Below are positions 36,480-45,428 of a DNA stretch of 64,000 nucleotides, piece by piece (the stretch's first letter is position 1; each line of letters begins with the position of its first letter). The position numbers were made by a program, and so were the translations under genes. This stretch comes from Noviherbaspirillum cavernae (GTDB lineage: Bacteria > Pseudomonadota > Gammaproteobacteria > Burkholderiales > Burkholderiaceae_D), in NCBI RefSeq assembly GCF_003590875.1, contig NZ_QYUN01000002.1, positions 992,001-1,056,000 of the forward strand. Reading direction: 5' to 3'. A model generated the notes under the pieces. The model was not told the origin of the DNA. It saw only the letters and a program-made list of their open reading frames with translations, and did no database searches.

Positions 36480-37958
36480 TTATGATTGCCAATTGGAGCC
36501 GGCTGGTTGTCTCAGGGCGAGCTTTCCCGGATTGATCAGATTATCCGGATCGAGTCCATCCTTGAGGATTTGCAGCATGTTCAATCCCTCGTTCAGTTCC
36601 TTGCGTATCCAGGGATTGCGGAAAAGGCCTGCACCATGATGATGTGCCACCGAGCCGCCCAGTTCAAGGCAGAGGTTTTCGATTTTTTCCCATGCTAGCT
36701 GATGCAGCCGGATTGCCTCATCCTCCGGCATGGGCGGCAGCCGCACGGTCATGTACTGGCATGCGCCTTCGGGATAGATGTGCGACCAGTGCGCGCCGAA
36801 ATGCATGTCCGGGTGAATCGCGTGTGCCGCGTCGCGCATCGCTTCGTACATCTGCGGCAGATGCGTCCACGTTCCCGTGACCTCGATCGTATCCATGTAG
36901 TAGCCGTCGCTCTGCCACTTGGTGGAGTAGGAGTGGAAACGGGTCTGCTCCCAATGCTCGTACGGGGCATTGCCGCAAACGACCGCGTCATGCTGTCTGC
37001 AGATGGCCAGAGTCAGCTCGCGCTCGACCGTCGCAAGGGCTTCCTTGCCCGAGAATTTCATGATGCACAGGATCGGGCGCTCGACAAATTCGGGCATGCC
37101 TTCGGTGCGCTGCACACTCTCCTTGATGTCATACAGGCGGATGACTTCGGGCCGCAGCTCGCTTTGCACGACTTCGCGCAAGGCGGCAAAGCCTGCCTCC
37201 AGCGAGCCGAATGCGAGCACCAGAGCGCTGGTGTGCTCCGGCTTGCGCCAGACGCGCAGCGTGACTTCCGTAATGAAGCCGAGCACGCCTTCCGAGCCCA
37301 CCAGCAAATCCTTGATGCTCGGGCCGACCGCGCGACGGGCGACCGGCCGCACTTCCAGCAGCTTGCCGTTGGGGAGCACCGCTTTCAGGCCCAGAACGAT
37401 GTCTTCAATCTTGCCGTAGCGGGAGGACGCCTGACCCGCGCCGCGGCACGCGACCCAGCCGCCGACGGTCGACATGGCGATGGATTGCGGCAAGTGCCCG
37501 GCGGTATAGCCGTTGCGCTCCAGCTCTTGCTCGAACTGCATGCCGTTCATGCCCGCTTGCACGGTCACGGTCCCATCGGTGGTGTTGAGGTCAACGATGC
37601 GATTGATGCGCTTGAGGTCGACCATGATCTCATTGACGAGCGGTATCGTCCCGCCCAGTACGCCCGAGCCGGCACCAAATGGAATCAGGGAAAGCTTGTT
37701 TTGCCGGGCATAGTCGACGATGGCTTTGACTTCTGCGGCTGTTGCCGGCGAGAGGATGGCGGAAGGCAGGGTGCCGGGCAGGTTGTTGGCGCGCAATTTG
37801 AACAGGCCATAAGGCAGGCGATCCCTGCAATACGCATATCGATCGGCAACCCCGGTCAAGACATTTTCCGGGCCGACTATTGCAGCAAACCCGGCAACGA
37901 CATCTCTGTGCAGACTTGGGGTTTCCCCCTGCAGATGCGCCAAACTTGTAACGTTCAT
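36480..37958 (-). CDS. FAD-binding oxidase (AGPS/GlcD-like)
   Basis: Flavoprotein of 492 aa with a PCMH FAD domain (SPATAAEVKAIVDYARQNKL, IPFGAGSGVLGGTIP, SIAMSTVGGWVACRGAGQAS) and a C-terminal AGPS-like cap (VAHHHGAGLFRNPWI). AGPS-type proteins use the His cluster near the flavin. Such enzymes oxidise 2-hydroxyacids or sugar acids/alcohols. The start at 37958 follows AAGGA. It is the promoter-proximal gene of the operon and is expected to work with the small Fe-S protein just after it. Substrate unknown. Confidence 0.88.
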   Translation of the reverse strand: MNVTSLAHLQGETPSLHRDVVAGFAAIVGPENVLTGVADRYAYCRDRLPYGLFKLRANNLPGTLPSAILSPATAAEVKAIVDYARQNKLSLIPFGAGSGVLGGTIPLVNEIMVDLKRINRIVDLNTTDGTVTVQAGMNGMQFEQELERNGYTAGHLPQSIAMSTVGGWVACRGAGQASSRYGKIEDIVLGLKAVLPNGKLLEVRPVARRAVGPSIKDLLVGSEGVLGFITEVTLRVWRKPEHTSALVLAFGSLEAGFAALREVVQSELRPEVIRLYDIKESVQRTEGMPEFVERPILCIMKFSGKEALATVERELTLAICRQHDAVVCGNAPYEHWEQTRFHSYSTKWQSDGYYMDTIEVTGTWTHLPQMYEAMRDAAHAIHPDMHFGAHWSHIYPEGACQYMTVRLPPMPEDEAIRLHQLAWEKIENLCLELGGSVAHHHGAGLFRNPWIRKELNEGLNMLQILKDGLDPDNLINPGKLALRQPAGSNWQS

Positions 37959-37998
37959 GATTTCTATCCTTAGGGGACTTCGATGAAAAACCACTTGA

Positions 37999-38043
37999 AC
38001 AAACGTTTGTGCAGATTCTGAAGAAGGTTTTTTTGCTTGTCAA
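37999..38043 (-). promoter_or_regulatory. Catabolic-operon promoter with LacI-type operator
   Basis: On the minus strand TTGACA (38043-38038) is followed after exactly 17 bases by CAGAAT (38020-38015). The perfect palindrome ACAAACGTTTGT with central CG (37999-38010) lies right after the -10 and would cover the start site. It matches the LacI-family operator form. The first gene starts about 40 bases on. The operator-regulator link is inferred, the sequence elements are seen. Confidence 0.75.
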
Positions 38044-38070
38044 TCCATTTCTTGCTTCCGCTCGGCGCAT

Positions 38071-38255
38071 CGCAAGCTGGGCCAGGAAACGTTCGCTGCA
38101 CGTGCGGGCATCAGCGTACGCGCGTTGCGCAATCTCGAAATTGGCAACGGCTCGTCGCTACGTGCTCTATTCAGGTAGTTCGCGCTTTTGGGTGCGAGCA
38201 ATGGTTGGAAACCATTGCGCCTGTGGCGAGCATCAACCCGCTAATGCTGACCTAG
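38071..38255 (+). pseudogene. Broken XRE/HipB-like transcriptional regulator
   Basis: Plus-strand reading gives KLGQETFAARAGISVRALRN, then LEIGNGSSLRALFR and an early TAG. The matching continuation, EQWLETIAPVASINPLMLT, is in another frame, so a frameshift at about 38170-38180 separates two halves of an XRE domain. The 5' end before residue 1 of this stretch is also missing. It ends at TAG 38253-38255, immediately next to the inverted repeat. Sequence at 41483-41566 (after the right repeat) resumes the same frame with RRQNHAHARASRDS, which might be its continuation. Confidence 0.7.
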
Positions 38256-38275
38256 TGTCCTGAGTTAGAAATTCG
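38256..38275. repeat. Left inverted repeat of candidate mobile cassette
   Basis: TGTCCTGAGTTAGAAATTCG is matched in reverse complement at 41461-41480 with one difference. Similarity continues inward for roughly 100 bases with gaps (for example TAAAAG, AATCGC, GCAAGGCC), and TTGAAATGACCACC recurs near 38390 and 41375. No transposase is found between the repeats. The region 38276-38682 has no convincing gene. Confidence 0.65.
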
Positions 38276-38682
38276 CTACATAAAAGATGACGAGAATCGC
38301 ACCGATACTGCGTCAAAAATGCTCGCAAGGCCTCGGTGCGGGTGCGGGTCATCGTTGACCAGCAATCCGTTCGGAGCTGACCGGCGCACTTGAAATGACC
38401 ACCAGCAGCAATCGACCCAAAGCGGACCCAGGCGGGCGGCGAAAGCGGACGCTCAACGTCCGCGATAGCCAGCAACGCAAGCTGCCGGTAGCAAAGCAAA
38501 CCTTCCTGTTCCTGCGCCAGCGGCAAAACCTTACTTGTCTAAACGCAACCAGCTTTCTGGTTGGAATGCGCACTGGACTTTTGGCAAAACGCAAGTTGGA
38601 GATTGACCATCCTCATCGAGAAAGAGCGTCGCCCCCGTAGACTTTCGACATACAGGACGAAAACTTTCTATTGGAGATGGAT

Positions 38683-40989
38683 ATGGTCAAAGGCTTCACC
38701 CGTGCGTGGGGAATACGAGCATTGGTGCCGGTTTTAATTGGATTGTTATTAGCGGCGTGCGGTGGAGGTGGAAGATCGACTAGCGCCTCATCCGTTCAAG
38801 CTCCGATGGACATTTCTAATACAACTGGTTCAGGTACCTCAACGCCTAACCAACCTGAGCCACTCACTTCCGACTCATCGGCATCCCCCTCTCAGCCAAA
38901 CACATCCGCTGCAAGCGCTTCGGCTCCCTTTTCTGTCTCCTATGTGGCCGGCATCATTACCGGCTTCGGAGACGTTGATGGCAACGGCGCCGAGGCTCGA
39001 TTTGGTACGCCGGACCAAATGGTTGTCGATAAGTCCGGCAATGTCATCGTGGCCGAGCGCTGGGCGTCTCGTCTAAAACGAATCACCCCCGCTGGGGAAG
39101 TCAGCACTCTGGCGACTCAAATGCAGGTTTGTGGGCCTAGCGACACCGATCCCAACATCGCCAGATATTGCGCCATCGACTCACTGGCTTTGGACAACGA
39201 AGGAAATGTATTTTTTGCTGACGACTTCACGCTCAAGAAATGGAGCGCGTCCGGCAAGCTCACCGTCGTCGCCGGCGGCGGCACCGATACGTCGGCAAAT
39301 ACTTCAGCGCTTGCTCTCAAGCTTGGAAGAGTTGCCGGACTGTTGGTGGACCCATCGGGCAATATCTACGTGTCTGAGGGAGATAACTTCGTCGTCAGAC
39401 GTATCAGCCCAAATGGCCAGGTCACGACCATCGCAGGCAAGTACCAGACACGCGGCTTCGCAGATGGGCAGGGAGCAGATGTCCTGTTCTTCGGCCCCGG
39501 GCCCATGACATTCGATCCGAGCGGGAACATTTACATTCTGGATGTCGGGAAAATTCCAGCAGTCGGTGGAGGCCCCGCCAGTGCCTTAGTCCGAAAAATG
39601 ACGCCAAGCGGAACGGTGACAACGCTCGCCGGAAAGTACCTGCAACATGGTTACTTGGACGGGGCAGGAAGCGCAGCCCGGTTCGATATGCCGACCGCCA
39701 TTGCTGCCGATACCGTCGGCAACCTGTATATCGCCGATCCCGAAAATAATGCAATCAGAAGGATGACACCTGAAGGCATCGTCAGTACGGTCATCCGGGA
39801 TACCAGCCAGTTTGATACTCCTCATGGAATGAACTATCACCTCGACAGAGGAAGTTATGACAGTTTCGAGCCATTTGGCCTTGTGCTCGATAAGGCGGGC
39901 AATCTGGTTTTTTCCGACCCCAATCGCAGTTTCATAGGTAAGGTCGAGAATAACGGCACATATAGTGTCCTTGCTGGCGCTCCATGGGATGCAGCGCAAT
40001 TTCCACTGGATGGAGGGCCTGTAGATCTCATCGCTAGTGCAGATGGCCTTCAATGGGACCCCAGCGATAGCACCCTACTCCTTTTAGTAAATTCTGGGAG
40101 TGACCCGAGTGGTTACAGCTCGACCAAGGCCATATCAAGAAAAGTGGCCCTTGATGGAGGTTTTAGTACCTTGCCGAGAGATCCGAATGGCATTCGAACA
40201 GACTATACCGGTACAACGCAGCGACAATTTAGTCAGACCGGGGGTTTTGTTGGATGGGGATGGAACTACGTCCAGCTCGGCATTCCAAATGCACAAGGGC
40301 TTTATTCCACCACCATGATTGCCGGGAAAATCGATGGGAGCATTCAAGAAAACTTCCGATACCAGACGGACATTGATGGCCCTGGAAAAGATGCCCAATT
40401 CAGCCATATCTATGCTGCCGCTGCCGACAAGGATGGCAATGTCTATGTCTCTCAAACGAATCGTTCCGTGATACGCAAGATCGACACCAACGGCGTGGTG
40501 AGCATCTTTGCCGGCGTTGCAGGCGTCAAGGGAAACATTGACGGACAAGGTGTGCAGGCACTTTTCAATGAGCCAAGGAATTTGGTAACGGGGCCGGATG
40601 GCTCGTTGTTTGTCTATGATTCGGCTAACAACAACATTCGCAAAATTACTCCGAGTGGAGTAGTCACTACGGTGCTGACATCGGCCGCGTCTTACGGGGT
40701 CGCCTATAACGGCGGCTACGTCGAGCCTGTCGCTTCCATGGTGGTTGACAGCGAAGGAAACCTATATGTCGCCGATGAATATTCAACCATCATTCGGAAA
40801 GTGACACCGTCAGGAAAAATCGTTGCTGTGGCAGATACCGGAACCCGGAGAGGCATCCATCTCGGTTCGAATGCACCAAGTTTCAATCCACCGAGAGCAA
40901 TGACCCTCATTGGTCCGAATACCCTGGCGATCCTTTGCCAATACGCCATATTGACTGTGAAGTCTCCCCTCATTGGAAGGCCACAATGA
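38683..40989 (+). CDS. NHL-repeat beta-propeller lipoprotein
   Basis: A 768-aa surface or periplasmic lipoprotein. The start at 38683 has GGAG six bases upstream; a TTG at 38671 and an ATG at 38677 are alternatives. Signal peptide ends in a lipobox (LLLAAC) followed by a Gly/Ser/Thr linker to about residue 90. At least six NHL repeats follow (GNIYVSEGDNFVVRRISPNGQVTTIAGK-like units of about 50-60 residues). NHL propellers bind proteins or ligands; function here is unknown. Base composition is lower in G+C than its neighbours (one sampled 60-base line is 50%) and it lies within the inverted-repeat cassette, pointing to transfer. Confidence 0.85.
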   Translation: MVKGFTRAWGIRALVPVLIGLLLAACGGGGRSTSASSVQAPMDISNTTGSGTSTPNQPEPLTSDSSASPSQPNTSAASASAPFSVSYVAGIITGFGDVDGNGAEARFGTPDQMVVDKSGNVIVAERWASRLKRITPAGEVSTLATQMQVCGPSDTDPNIARYCAIDSLALDNEGNVFFADDFTLKKWSASGKLTVVAGGGTDTSANTSALALKLGRVAGLLVDPSGNIYVSEGDNFVVRRISPNGQVTTIAGKYQTRGFADGQGADVLFFGPGPMTFDPSGNIYILDVGKIPAVGGGPASALVRKMTPSGTVTTLAGKYLQHGYLDGAGSAARFDMPTAIAADTVGNLYIADPENNAIRRMTPEGIVSTVIRDTSQFDTPHGMNYHLDRGSYDSFEPFGLVLDKAGNLVFSDPNRSFIGKVENNGTYSVLAGAPWDAAQFPLDGGPVDLIASADGLQWDPSDSTLLLLVNSGSDPSGYSSTKAISRKVALDGGFSTLPRDPNGIRTDYTGTTQRQFSQTGGFVGWGWNYVQLGIPNAQGLYSTTMIAGKIDGSIQENFRYQTDIDGPGKDAQFSHIYAAAADKDGNVYVSQTNRSVIRKIDTNGVVSIFAGVAGVKGNIDGQGVQALFNEPRNLVTGPDGSLFVYDSANNNIRKITPSGVVTTVLTSAASYGVAYNGGYVEPVASMVVDSEGNLYVADEYSTIIRKVTPSGKIVAVADTGTRRGIHLGSNAPSFNPPRAMTLIGPNTLAILCQYAILTVKSPLIGRPQ

Positions 40990-41460
40990 TGTCATCACCA
41001 ACGCGGGGATATCGGATGTTATTAATGGTTCAGTCAGTCCGGCATCGTCATCACTGGCAGAAAAAGTTCAACAACAGTACATTGGCTGAGTATTCACACG
41101 AATACCGCCAGTGATAATCATCCAAAAGCAGCCATCGGTTCGCGCCTGAAAACCCCCACCCGGCATCTTCGACAAATAACTAATCCTGATCAGCTGTGAG
41201 TGGCCGCAACCGAAACAATTGAGAACCACTTGGCGGAGTCGCGTTGAATCGCCCCCACTTCCGTAGACACGCTCAAGTCGTTCGGAAAGTGCCGCTTTTG
41301 GGGATGATATGAATTCCGCTTTTGGCCGCACTCTGCCGGTCAGCACTAGTGAGCCGGTCAACCGTAACCAGCACAGGTGGTCATTTCAACCGGAATGCGT
41401 ACTCGGCCTTGCTGTGCTTTTTTCCTTGCCTCGTCGCGATTTCATCACTTTTATTTGCAA
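40990..41460. other. Gene-free tail of the cassette
   Basis: No gene can be supported between the NHL gene and the right repeat. Antisense and sense open frames are short and unrelated to any family I know. It contains the inward, diverged copy of the left repeat region (about 41365-41460, reverse orientation). Confidence 0.4.
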
Positions 41461-41480
41461 CGAATTTCAAACTCAGGACA
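41461..41480. repeat. Right inverted repeat of candidate mobile cassette
   Basis: CGAATTTCAAACTCAGGACA is the reverse complement of the left repeat apart from one base. The two ends define a unit of 3225 bases (38256-41480). If the match is extended by three bases outward (TAGTGT against TGGTGT) the ends lie at 38253 and 41483. No clear target-site duplication is visible. Confidence 0.65.
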
Positions 41481-41647
41481 CCAGGCGGCAAAACCACGCT
41501 CACGCGCGAGCAAGCCGAGACTCAAGATGCCGGGCTGAGACAGCTTCGACTTCCTGCACGCAGTAGTGACGCGCGCTCATGAATCCTCAAAAAGGGAGTG
41601 CTCTCGTTGCCCCCTGGCGATTTACGACCTCGAGGCCGGAAATCTCC

Positions 41648-41688
41648 AGAGAGAGGGAGGGAAGAGGGAAAGAGGGAAAGAGAGAGAG
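41648..41688. repeat. 41-base pure purine tract
   Basis: An unbroken A/G run with repeated AGAGGGAA units lies between the cassette and the czc operon. Homopurine runs can form triplexes or arise from slippage; no function is evident. Confidence 0.6.
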
Positions 41689-41708
41689 CCGAACGATTGC
41701 TCAGATTT

Positions 41709-42143
41709 TTACTTGATAGAAAACTTTACGCTTTGCGCGGGCTGGTTTCCAATCTTCACGTTGCCGGCAACCTTGGTCCCCGCCTGTACCTTGAAGCTGC
41801 CCTTGGCCTGCAGCTTGTTTTCGCCTGCGGGTTCCAGCTTCACGTCGGACTTCTCTGCGGACGACAGAATCGTCAGATTGGCTGATGCGCCTTTCGTGTC
41901 AACCGGTTTGCCGTGGTCGGTTACATACAGCGTAATGGTGTCGGGTTTGGTGACAAGCTCGTAATTCACATCCTTCACCACGGACACGACGCCACCGTAC
42001 ACCGACTTGGCGTCGTGCGCATGTTCGGCGCCTTTCTTGTCATCGTGGTTGTGGCCTTTGTGGTCGTCGGCAGCTGCCGCGATGTTGGTCAACGACATTG
42101 CGAGAACGGCGACGGTAACAGAGGCATGTTTAAACAGTTTCAT
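41709..42143 (-). CDS. Periplasmic His-rich protein at the end of the czc operon
   Basis: A 144-aa protein with signal peptide (MKLFKHASVTVAVLAMSLTN, cleavage after AAA). Residues 25-45 are His/Asp/Lys rich (DDHKGHNHDDKKGAEHAHD), a likely metal buffer. The rest (VYGGVVSVVKDVNYELVTKP through VKLEPAGENKLQAKGSF) looks like a beta-sandwich. The start at 42143 follows GGAGAGAAA. It comes 81 bases after czcA and is probably co-transcribed. I do not recognise a named family; CzcE-like periplasmic proteins are analogous by position. Confidence 0.75.
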   Translation of the reverse strand: MKLFKHASVTVAVLAMSLTNIAAAADDHKGHNHDDKKGAEHAHDAKSVYGGVVSVVKDVNYELVTKPDTITLYVTDHGKPVDTKGASANLTILSSAEKSDVKLEPAGENKLQAKGSFKVQAGTKVAGNVKIGNQPAQSVKFSIK

Positions 42144-42224
42144 TTTCTCTCCTGAGAGTGACAAAAAATTGTGCTTCGCTGGAAATGGATGCCCCTGATC
42201 CGACTGAATCAGGGGCATCGCGGG

Positions 42225-45200
42225 TCAGGTTGGAAGTTGCTGTGGCACAGCCTTTACCGCAATAGCCTGTTCCTCTTCTGCTTCGTCCTTGCGATAAGCA
42301 AGGCGGTACAGAAGTGGAAGTACCAACAGCGTCAGCGCAGTGGAGGACAGGATGCCGCCAATGACAACGGTGGCCAGGGGGCGCTGCACTTCCGCCCCTG
42401 TTCCGGTAGCAATCGCCATTGGCACGAAGCCGAGCGAGGCGACCAGGGCTGTCATGAGTACCGGGCGCAAGCGGGTCAGCGCTCCCTCGCGAACTGCCTC
42501 GTCCAGCGAACGGCCTTCTTCGCGAAGCGTCCGGATGAAGGAAATCATCACGAGGCCGTTCAATACGGCGACACCAGAAAGTGCGATAAAGCCCACTGCC
42601 GCCGAAATGGACAAGGGAATGCCTCGCATCCAAAGCGCGACTATCCCACCGGTAAGAGCAAAGGGAATCCCGCTAAAGACAAGCAAGCCATCCTTGATGT
42701 TGCCGAACATGGCGAAGAGCAAAGTAAAGACCAGGAGCAATGCCACCGGCACGACGATTTGCAGGCGTTGGGCAGCTGACTGCAACTGCTCGAACTGTCC
42801 GCCCCAGGTCGTCCAGTAACCGGCCGGAACCTTTACCTGCTCCCGAATGACCTGTTCCGCTTCCGAGACAAACGAACCGATATCGCGGCCACGCACGTTG
42901 GCGCTAATCACGATGCGCCGCTTGCCATCCTCGCGGCTGATTTGGTTCGGACCGGGAGCCAACTCAAGCGTTGCCACTTCGCCCAATGGAATAAAGGCCG
43001 CTCGGTCATTGCCGTTTTCGGCGCGAGGCAGGGAGATGGGCAATCGCTTCATCGCTTCCAGGTCATTACGCAGACTTTCTGGAAGCCGGACGATGATGTC
43101 GAATCGGCGGTCTCCTTGAAACAATGTCCCCGCCTCTTTGCCACCGATGGCAGTCGCCACCATGTCTTGCACATCGCCGACGTTCAAGCCATATCGGGAA
43201 GCCTTTTCCCTGTCGATATTGACCGTCAACATGGGAAGCCCGGTGGTTTGCTCGACCTTCACCTCGGCTGCGCCCGCTACTCGTCCGAGTACAGACGAAA
43301 TCCTGGCCGCCGTGTCGTTGAGCACGTCCATATCGTCGCCAAACAGCTTGACCGCCACGTCGCTGCGCACCCCCGATATCAACTCATTGAAGCGCAACTG
43401 AATCGGCTGCGAAAACTCGTAATTGCTGCCCGGTATCTTGGCCAGGGTTCGCTGCACCGCCGCCAACAGCTCGTCGCGTGACTTCTTCGGTTCAGGCCAC
43501 TGGTCTTGCGGCTTGAGCATGATGTAGCCATCCGAGATATTCGGCGGCATGGGGTCGGACGCGATTTCCGCAGTGCCGGTACGAGCGAAAATGCGATCGA
43601 TTTCCGGATGCTGCTTCTTCAACGTGCGCTCAAGTTGTTGCTGCATGGCGACCGACTGTGACAGGCTGGTACCCGGGATGCGTAACGCCTGGATGGCAAA
43701 GTCGCCTTCGTTCAAACTTGGCACGAATTCGCTACCCATGCGTGTCGCCAGCAGCGACGACAGGATGACAGTGACAGCCGCAAACGTCAGTACCACCGAT
43801 TTGTTCGCCATCACAAAGTCCAGCACGGGGGCGTAGAGACGCTTTGCCCCCTGCATGACGACGTTCTCCTTCTCCGCAACCTTGTTACCGATGAATAGAG
43901 CTACCGCCGCAGGGATGAACGTTATCGACAGAATCATCGCGCCCAGCAGTGCAATGACCACTGTCAGTGCCATCGGATGGAACATGCGACCTTCCACGCC
44001 GGTCAGCGCGAAAATCGGCAGATACACGACCATGATGATGAGCTGCCCGTACAGCAGCGGCCGCCTGGCTTCCCTTGAAGCAGCGAACACCTCATGGAAA
44101 CGCTCGGTTCGAGTCAAGGGTCGACCGTGGTGTGCCTGCGCATGCGCGAGCCGCCGCACGCAGCTCTCCACAATCACCACGGCGCCGTCAATGATGATCC
44201 CGAAATCGAGTGCTCCCAGGCTCAACAGGTTGGCGCTGACCTTGTTCGACACCATGCCGCTGAACGTGAACAGCATCGACAGCGGGATGACCATCGCGGT
44301 GATGAGCGCGGCCCGGATATTACCGAGGAAGAGAAACAGAACCGCGATGACCAGGACCGCGCCTTCGACCAGGTTCTTCTTGACCGTGTTGATGGCTTTG
44401 TCGACCAGGACAGTGCGGTCATAGACGGTGACAGCCTCCACACCTTCGGGGAGGGTGCGGTTAATCTCTGTCATCTTCTTGTCGACCGCCTGCGAAACCG
44501 TTCGGCTGTTTTGACCAATCAGCATGAACACGGTGCCCAGGACGACTTCCCGACCGTTCTCGGTAGCGGCGCCGGTACGCAGTTCACGGCCGATTTCGAC
44601 CTCGCCGATATCGCGCATCCTGATTGGAACACCTTGGACGTTGCCCAGGATGATGTTGCGGATATCGTCAATCGTCTGCACCTGGCCAGGGGCGCGTATC
44701 AACAGCTGTTCTCCGCGCTTTTCGATATAGCCTGCGCCTGCATTGCTGTTGTTGCGGTCCATTGCATTCACAACGTCCTGAAGGGTCAAGCCGTATGAAG
44801 CCAGACGCTCGGGAACCGGAGCAATCTGGTATTCCTTGGCGAAGCCGCCAATGGAATTGATTTCAGTTACCCCGGGAACGTTACGCAACTGCGGCTTGAT
44901 AATCCAATCCTGGATCTCGCGCAGGTCTGTCGGCGTATACGGCGTACCGTCCGGCTTTTTCGCGCCGTCCCTGGTTTCCACCGTCCACAGGTAAATTTCT
45001 CCCAGGCCGGTTGAGATGGGTCCCATTACCGGAGTCACCCCGGACGGCAGCCGCTCCTTCGCCTCTTGCAGGCGCTCGTTCACCAGCTGTCGCGCAAAGT
45101 AGATGTCCGTGCCGTCCTTGAAGATGACAGTAATCTGGGACAAGCCATATCGCGATAAAGAGCGCGTTTGCTCGAGATTGGGCAACCCCGACATCACGGT

Positions 45201-45410
45201 CTCAAGCGGGAACGTGATGCGCTGCTCCGTTTCCAGTGGCGAGTAACCCGGCGCCGACGTATTGATTTGCACCTGGACGTTGGTGATGTCAGGGACGGCG
45301 TCAATCGGCAGCTTCTGATAGCTGAATATGCCGACGATCGCCATGCCGAATACCGCCAGCAGGACTAGCCATCGCTGCTCGATGGCAAAACGTATGATGC
45401 GTTCAAACAT
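42225..45410 (-). CDS. czcA: CzcA-type heavy-metal RND transporter
   Basis: Inner membrane HME pump of 1061 aa for divalent cations. The TM4 motif SLGALDFGIIIDGAVVIVES carries the DFGxxxDGAVV signature of HME-1 (Co, Zn, Cd). N-terminus MFERIIRFAIEQRWLVLLAVFG and C-terminal RPVLMTALVASLGFVPMAIATGTGAEVQRPLA are typical. The length is normal and intact. It follows czcB by 18 bases. This pump complements the Cus pump of the left end (monovalent copper/silver). Confidence 0.95.
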   Translation of the reverse strand: MFERIIRFAIEQRWLVLLAVFGMAIVGIFSYQKLPIDAVPDITNVQVQINTSAPGYSPLETEQRITFPLETVMSGLPNLEQTRSLSRYGLSQITVIFKDGTDIYFARQLVNERLQEAKERLPSGVTPVMGPISTGLGEIYLWTVETRDGAKKPDGTPYTPTDLREIQDWIIKPQLRNVPGVTEINSIGGFAKEYQIAPVPERLASYGLTLQDVVNAMDRNNSNAGAGYIEKRGEQLLIRAPGQVQTIDDIRNIILGNVQGVPIRMRDIGEVEIGRELRTGAATENGREVVLGTVFMLIGQNSRTVSQAVDKKMTEINRTLPEGVEAVTVYDRTVLVDKAINTVKKNLVEGAVLVIAVLFLFLGNIRAALITAMVIPLSMLFTFSGMVSNKVSANLLSLGALDFGIIIDGAVVIVESCVRRLAHAQAHHGRPLTRTERFHEVFAASREARRPLLYGQLIIMVVYLPIFALTGVEGRMFHPMALTVVIALLGAMILSITFIPAAVALFIGNKVAEKENVVMQGAKRLYAPVLDFVMANKSVVLTFAAVTVILSSLLATRMGSEFVPSLNEGDFAIQALRIPGTSLSQSVAMQQQLERTLKKQHPEIDRIFARTGTAEIASDPMPPNISDGYIMLKPQDQWPEPKKSRDELLAAVQRTLAKIPGSNYEFSQPIQLRFNELISGVRSDVAVKLFGDDMDVLNDTAARISSVLGRVAGAAEVKVEQTTGLPMLTVNIDREKASRYGLNVGDVQDMVATAIGGKEAGTLFQGDRRFDIIVRLPESLRNDLEAMKRLPISLPRAENGNDRAAFIPLGEVATLELAPGPNQISREDGKRRIVISANVRGRDIGSFVSEAEQVIREQVKVPAGYWTTWGGQFEQLQSAAQRLQIVVPVALLLVFTLLFAMFGNIKDGLLVFSGIPFALTGGIVALWMRGIPLSISAAVGFIALSGVAVLNGLVMISFIRTLREEGRSLDEAVREGALTRLRPVLMTALVASLGFVPMAIATGTGAEVQRPLATVVIGGILSSTALTLLVLPLLYRLAYRKDEAEEEQAIAVKAVPQQLPT

Positions 45411-45428
45411 AACGATAATCCTTCCGCA

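Noticed and set aside
38276..38682. Transposase remnant inside the left arm
   Set aside because: All frames were read; none resembles a transposase or integrase.
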